Shown one piece after another: positions 61,679 through 64,000 of a stretch of DNA of 64,000 bases. The stretch covers positions 62,001 through 126,000 of the forward strand of contig CAOSLI010000003.1 of assembly GCA_948524275.1 (NCBI GenBank). The letters run 5' to 3'. The position numbers were made by a program, and so were the translations under genes. Each line of letters opens with the position of its first letter. Positions within the stretch are counted from its first letter, which is position 1. This DNA comes from an uncultured Clostridia bacterium (lineage in GTDB: Bacteria > Bacillota > Clostridia > TANB77 > CAG-508). The notes beneath the pieces are model-generated. The model searched no databases. It was not told the origin of the DNA and saw nothing but the letters and a program-made list of their open reading frames with translations.

Positions 61679-61858
61679 ATGCCAAAATTTATTGATGAAA
61701 GAAATAGGACCATGTCTGAAAGTGAAATAACAAATTTATTCAGATATGAAGATTTCTTAAAAGAAACAATCTTAAAATCAGGTGTTGGCCAAATAGCATT
61801 AAATACTTTAAGAAATAGCACTTTCAAAAAAATATATGTTGTACCAACCGCAAATTAG
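61679..61858 (+). CDS. Small phage early protein, 59 aa
   Basis: Soluble, helical protein (MSESEITNLFRYEDFLKET) with no recognised domain. GGGAGG site overlapping the end of the previous gene, five bases away. Likely part of the same early operon. Confidence 0.65.
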   Translation: MPKFIDERNRTMSESEITNLFRYEDFLKETILKSGVGQIALNTLRNSTFKKIYVVPTAN

Positions 61859-61936
61859 AACAACATATAAAATAGTTTATATAAAAACTCTATGTTTATT
61901 ATAAACCAAAAATTCAAAAAAGTAAAGGAGAAAAAT

Positions 61937-62110
61937 ATGGAAAATTTAGAATATATTAAGAATGAAATCAAGAATCTTGATAATGAAATTTCTAAAAAAC
62001 AAGAAGAACTTAATCGATTATCTAGCATCCGTTCTGTATTAGAGGCTTATGTAGATAGCTATACTGTATCAAACGAAGATGACTATGACTTTGATGATCT
62101 ACCATTTTAA
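61937..62110 (+). CDS. Small coiled-coil phage protein, 57 aa
   Basis: Starts MENLEYIKNEIKNLDNEISK, a clear coiled coil, and ends in an acidic patch (SNEDDYDFDDLPF) resembling the C-terminal protein-interaction tips of SSB-like proteins. The start at 61937 has AAAGGAG; an earlier in-frame ATG at 61892 has none. Confidence 0.7.
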   Translation: MENLEYIKNEIKNLDNEISKKQEELNRLSSIRSVLEAYVDSYTVSNEDDYDFDDLPF

Positions 62111-62139
62111 AAAATTAAATACTAGGGGGTACAAAAATA

Positions 62140-62217
62140 ATGTGTAGTAATCCAAATGGATGTGATTGTCCAAGCTCAACCTGTAATGGTTGTTATTGGA
62201 ATAAAAAATGTAAATAG
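62140..62217 (+). CDS. Cys-rich micropeptide, 25 aa
   Basis: 25-codon ORF with six cysteines among 25 residues (MCSNPNGCDCPSSTCNGCYW). AGGGGGT upstream. The pattern suggests a zinc- or disulphide-stabilised peptide. Small, but with ribosome binding site and operon context. Confidence 0.6.
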   Translation: MCSNPNGCDCPSSTCNGCYWNKKCK

Positions 62218-62232
62218 TGGGAGGAAAATATT

Positions 62233-62649
62233 ATGTTAGAAGAAGTATTAAAACAAATTAACGAAAATTTAGAAAGGATAGCAAATGCATTAGAACCTAA
62301 AAATATTGATGCTATAGAATTACCCAAAGTTCAAAATATGACAATGCAAACTACACCAATAAATCAAGAAGTGCAACATGCTGAAATAGTACAAAGCAGT
62401 GATGCACTATCAACTGTAACTACATCGAATGGAATTATTCAATCAACTGTAGTACCAGTAAACACAGTACAACAAGGATTTACACAAGAGCAACTAGCGG
62501 TAGCAATGTCAAATGCTGTTGCAGCAGGTAAAATGCAAGTAATACAAAGTATTTTACAACAACTAGGTGTACAAGCATTAACCCAAGTAAAACCTGAAGA
62601 CTATAACAAATTAGCAACAATGCTTAAAGAACAGGGGGTAGAAGTTTAA
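62233..62649 (+). CDS. Phage early protein of unknown function, 138 aa
   Basis: Short helical N-terminus (LKQINENLERIANALEPKN), a Gln/Thr/Val-rich flexible middle and a helical C-terminus (QEQLAVAMSNAVAAGKMQVIQSILQQLG) that ends in KLATMLKEQGVEV. GGGAGG site. Its stop overlaps the next ATG by one base, so the two are translationally coupled; the DUF2800 neighbour suggests a replication/recombination role. Confidence 0.7.
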   Translation: MLEEVLKQINENLERIANALEPKNIDAIELPKVQNMTMQTTPINQEVQHAEIVQSSDALSTVTTSNGIIQSTVVPVNTVQQGFTQEQLAVAMSNAVAAGKMQVIQSILQQLGVQALTQVKPEDYNKLATMLKEQGVEV

Positions 62650-63821
62650 TGGCAGAAGAAAAAGAACACGCATTATTATCCGCAAGTGGTGCTCATAAGT
62701 GGCTTAAATGTACACCTTCTGCAAGATTAGAAGAAAAGTTTCCTAATAAAGAAAGCGACTATATGGCAGAGGGTACCTTGGCACATGAAATAGCAGAATT
62801 TAAAGTTAGAAGTTACTTTTTAGAAGCTATACCAAAATCAACATATACTAAAAAGATAAATAAATTTAAAAAGGAAGAACTATGTAATCAAGAAATGCTA
62901 ACACATACTGATACTTATTTAGAATACATCAAGGGTGAATACATGAAAACAAATAGTAGACCAACCGTATTAGTAGAGCAAAAGGTAGACTTTAGCAAAT
63001 ATGTACCTGAGGGATTTGGAACAGCCGACTGTATTTTAATTAGTGGGGATACATTACAAGTAATAGACTTTAAATATGGCAAGGGTGTAAAAGTAGAAGC
63101 TGAAAACAATCCACAAATGAAACTTTATGCCTTAGGTGTACTAGAGCAATTTAGCATGATATATGACATCAAATATGTAAAGATGACAATAGTTCAACCT
63201 AGATTAGATAATATCACAAGCTATGAAATACCAATTGAGCCACTTATAGAGTGGGGCGAAAAGATAGTAAAACCACAAGCAGATAAAGCATTTATGGGAC
63301 TAGGTGAATATATGCAAGGAGAGCACTGCAGATTTTGCAGAGCTAGAGGAGCTTGCGAGTTTAGAGCAAAAGAAAATATAAAAGTAATAGAAGAAATACA
63401 AAATACTACTGGTGTTGTCTCAAATGAAGAATTAGGAGATATGCTTACAAAAACTGATGGAATAGAGCAATGGATAAAAGACATAAAAGCCTACGCGTTA
63501 GATATTGTATTAAAAGGAGAAGCTGTACCAGGTTGGAAGGCAGTAGAAGGCAAAAGCAATAGAAAAATAACTGATGTAGATAAAGCCTTTGAAACACTAA
63601 TATCATCTAAAATTGCAGAAGAAGCAATGCTTTATGAAAGAAAACCAATTACATTAACTGAACTTGAAAAATTAGTAGGAAAGGCAAAGCTAACTGAAAC
63701 AATAGGAAAATACATAGAAAAACCAAAAGGTGCACCAACTTTAGTGAAAGAATCTGATAAAAGAGAACCTTTCAAATTGAGTGCAGCCGAAGAATTTAAA
63801 AATGAGGAGGAAAATAGATAA
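62649..63821 (+). CDS. DUF2800 phage protein, PD-(D/E)XK nuclease-like
   Basis: 390-residue phage protein of the DUF2800 family related to Cas4/RecB-type nucleases. N-terminal SASGAHKWLKCTPSARLEEKFP and EGTLAHEIAEFK; nuclease-core candidates GTADCILISGD and QVIDFKYGKGVKV (Asp and Lys); the Cys set HCRFCRARGACEFR near 220 is a probable Fe-S or zinc ligand group. It commonly stands next to DUF2815 and phage DNA polymerase genes. Stop overlaps the SpoVS-like start by one base. Confidence 0.85.
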   Translation: MAEEKEHALLSASGAHKWLKCTPSARLEEKFPNKESDYMAEGTLAHEIAEFKVRSYFLEAIPKSTYTKKINKFKKEELCNQEMLTHTDTYLEYIKGEYMKTNSRPTVLVEQKVDFSKYVPEGFGTADCILISGDTLQVIDFKYGKGVKVEAENNPQMKLYALGVLEQFSMIYDIKYVKMTIVQPRLDNITSYEIPIEPLIEWGEKIVKPQADKAFMGLGEYMQGEHCRFCRARGACEFRAKENIKVIEEIQNTTGVVSNEELGDMLTKTDGIEQWIKDIKAYALDIVLKGEAVPGWKAVEGKSNRKITDVDKAFETLISSKIAEEAMLYERKPITLTELEKLVGKAKLTETIGKYIEKPKGAPTLVKESDKREPFKLSAAEEFKNEEENR

Positions 63822-64000
63822 TGAGTGAAACAATATTATTAAAAATAAAAAATGATACTGATCCAAACAAAACAGCAGGAGCAATTACCAACATGATAAA
63901 TGAAAACAAAAGAGTAGAACTTCAAGCAGTTGGAGCAGGAGCCGTAAATCAAGCATTAAAAGCTTCAATTATAGCAAGAACTTTTGTAGCAAGTCAAGGT
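63821..64000 (+). CDS. SpoVS-like protein in prophage, 3' end outside window
   Basis: The first 60 residues match SpoVS: ILLKIKNDTDPNKTAGAITNMI followed by VELQAVGAGAVNQALKASII and ARTFVASQG. Bacillus SpoVS is an 86-residue DNA-binding-like Alba-fold protein required for spore coat and septation events. It is rarely expected in a phage early region, between a nuclease and replication genes. The frame is open at the window end. AGGAGG site, coupled to DUF2800. Confidence 0.85.
   Translation, partial: MSETILLKIKNDTDPNKTAGAITNMINENKRVELQAVGAGAVNQALKASIIARTFVASQG

Noticed and set aside
1..64000. CRISPR arrays, insertion sequences and rRNA genes
   Set aside because: No regularly spaced repeats, intact transposase or rRNA sequence seen; the only repeats are the three 29-bp palindromes and the small prophage elements.

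Overview
The window is about 64 kb of a low-GC (A+T-rich) Gram-positive genome. The gene content points to a spore-forming member of Clostridia, probably an uncultured gut lineage. There is a Spo0A, a SpoIVFA/SpoIVFB-like pair, a SpoIVB peptidase, SpoVG, a SpoVM micropeptide that is easy to miss, spore-type hydrolases (SleB-like, GH18) and a glycolytic cluster. Arginine is written mostly AGA, and TAG, TAA and TGA all serve as stops.

The main discovery concerns decoding. Nine genes are broken into two frames, and every break has the same form. An in-frame CGG codon is followed by a shift of +1, after which GGA (eight times) or GGT (once) supplies a glycine that fits the family. The genes are yifB/comM, an alpha-amylase, an HI0933-type flavoprotein, deoD, a hypothetical protein, the cpaF-like ATPase, dinD, gpmI and a prophage antirepressor. 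I read every CGG and CCG triplet in the annotated genes by eye. The only other in-frame CGG codons are two in the sleB-like gene, whose codon use is unlike its neighbours. Either CGG (effectively CGGN) is a genome-wide +1 recoding site in this organism, or the assembly carries a very specific systematic artefact. The conserved glycine phase and the presence of housekeeping and phage genes make recoding worth serious testing.

Layout. 1-7.6 kb: HD phosphohydrolase, rlmB, a VWA surface protein, yifB-dprA-yraN. 7.6-18.6 kb: atypical sleB, amylase, mscS, a two-component pair, a WG-repeat protein, a PLP lyase-like protein, a flavoprotein, YigZ. 18.6-28.6 kb: spo0A, an ftsZ homologue, spoIVFA/spoIVFB-like genes, paired small HTH regulators, deoD, rpmB, spoVM, GH18 hydrolase, greA. 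28.7-39.6 kb: a divergent Tad-like type IV secretion/pilus locus (CpaB-like, two ParA-like proteins lacking a canonical P-loop, CpaF-like ATPase, fused TadB/TadC-like membrane protein) followed by six small membrane-anchored proteins, four of which share an MENAxxAL-type N-terminus. 39.7-47.8 kb: an Rpn-type nuclease relic, spoIVB, a transglutaminase, murC, spoVG, dinD with an SOS-like box, acyl-ACP thioesterase, radical SAM protein. 47.9-53.3 kb: gap-pgk-tpiA-gpmI and a YezG-type immunity protein. 53.3-56 kb: an IscU-like scaffold and a GGGtGRT protein, separated by a MNT/HEPN module whose antitoxin carries an amber codon.

From 56 kb to the window end lies the left part of a prophage or phage-like element. 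It begins beside tRNA-Gln(CUG), with an integrase, ImmA/IrrE, a repressor and Cro-like switch with palindromic operators, a KilAC antirepressor, small early proteins, a DUF2800 nuclease-like protein and the start of a SpoVS-like gene. The antirepressor needs the same CGG shift as the host genes, so the element appears adapted to the host's decoding.
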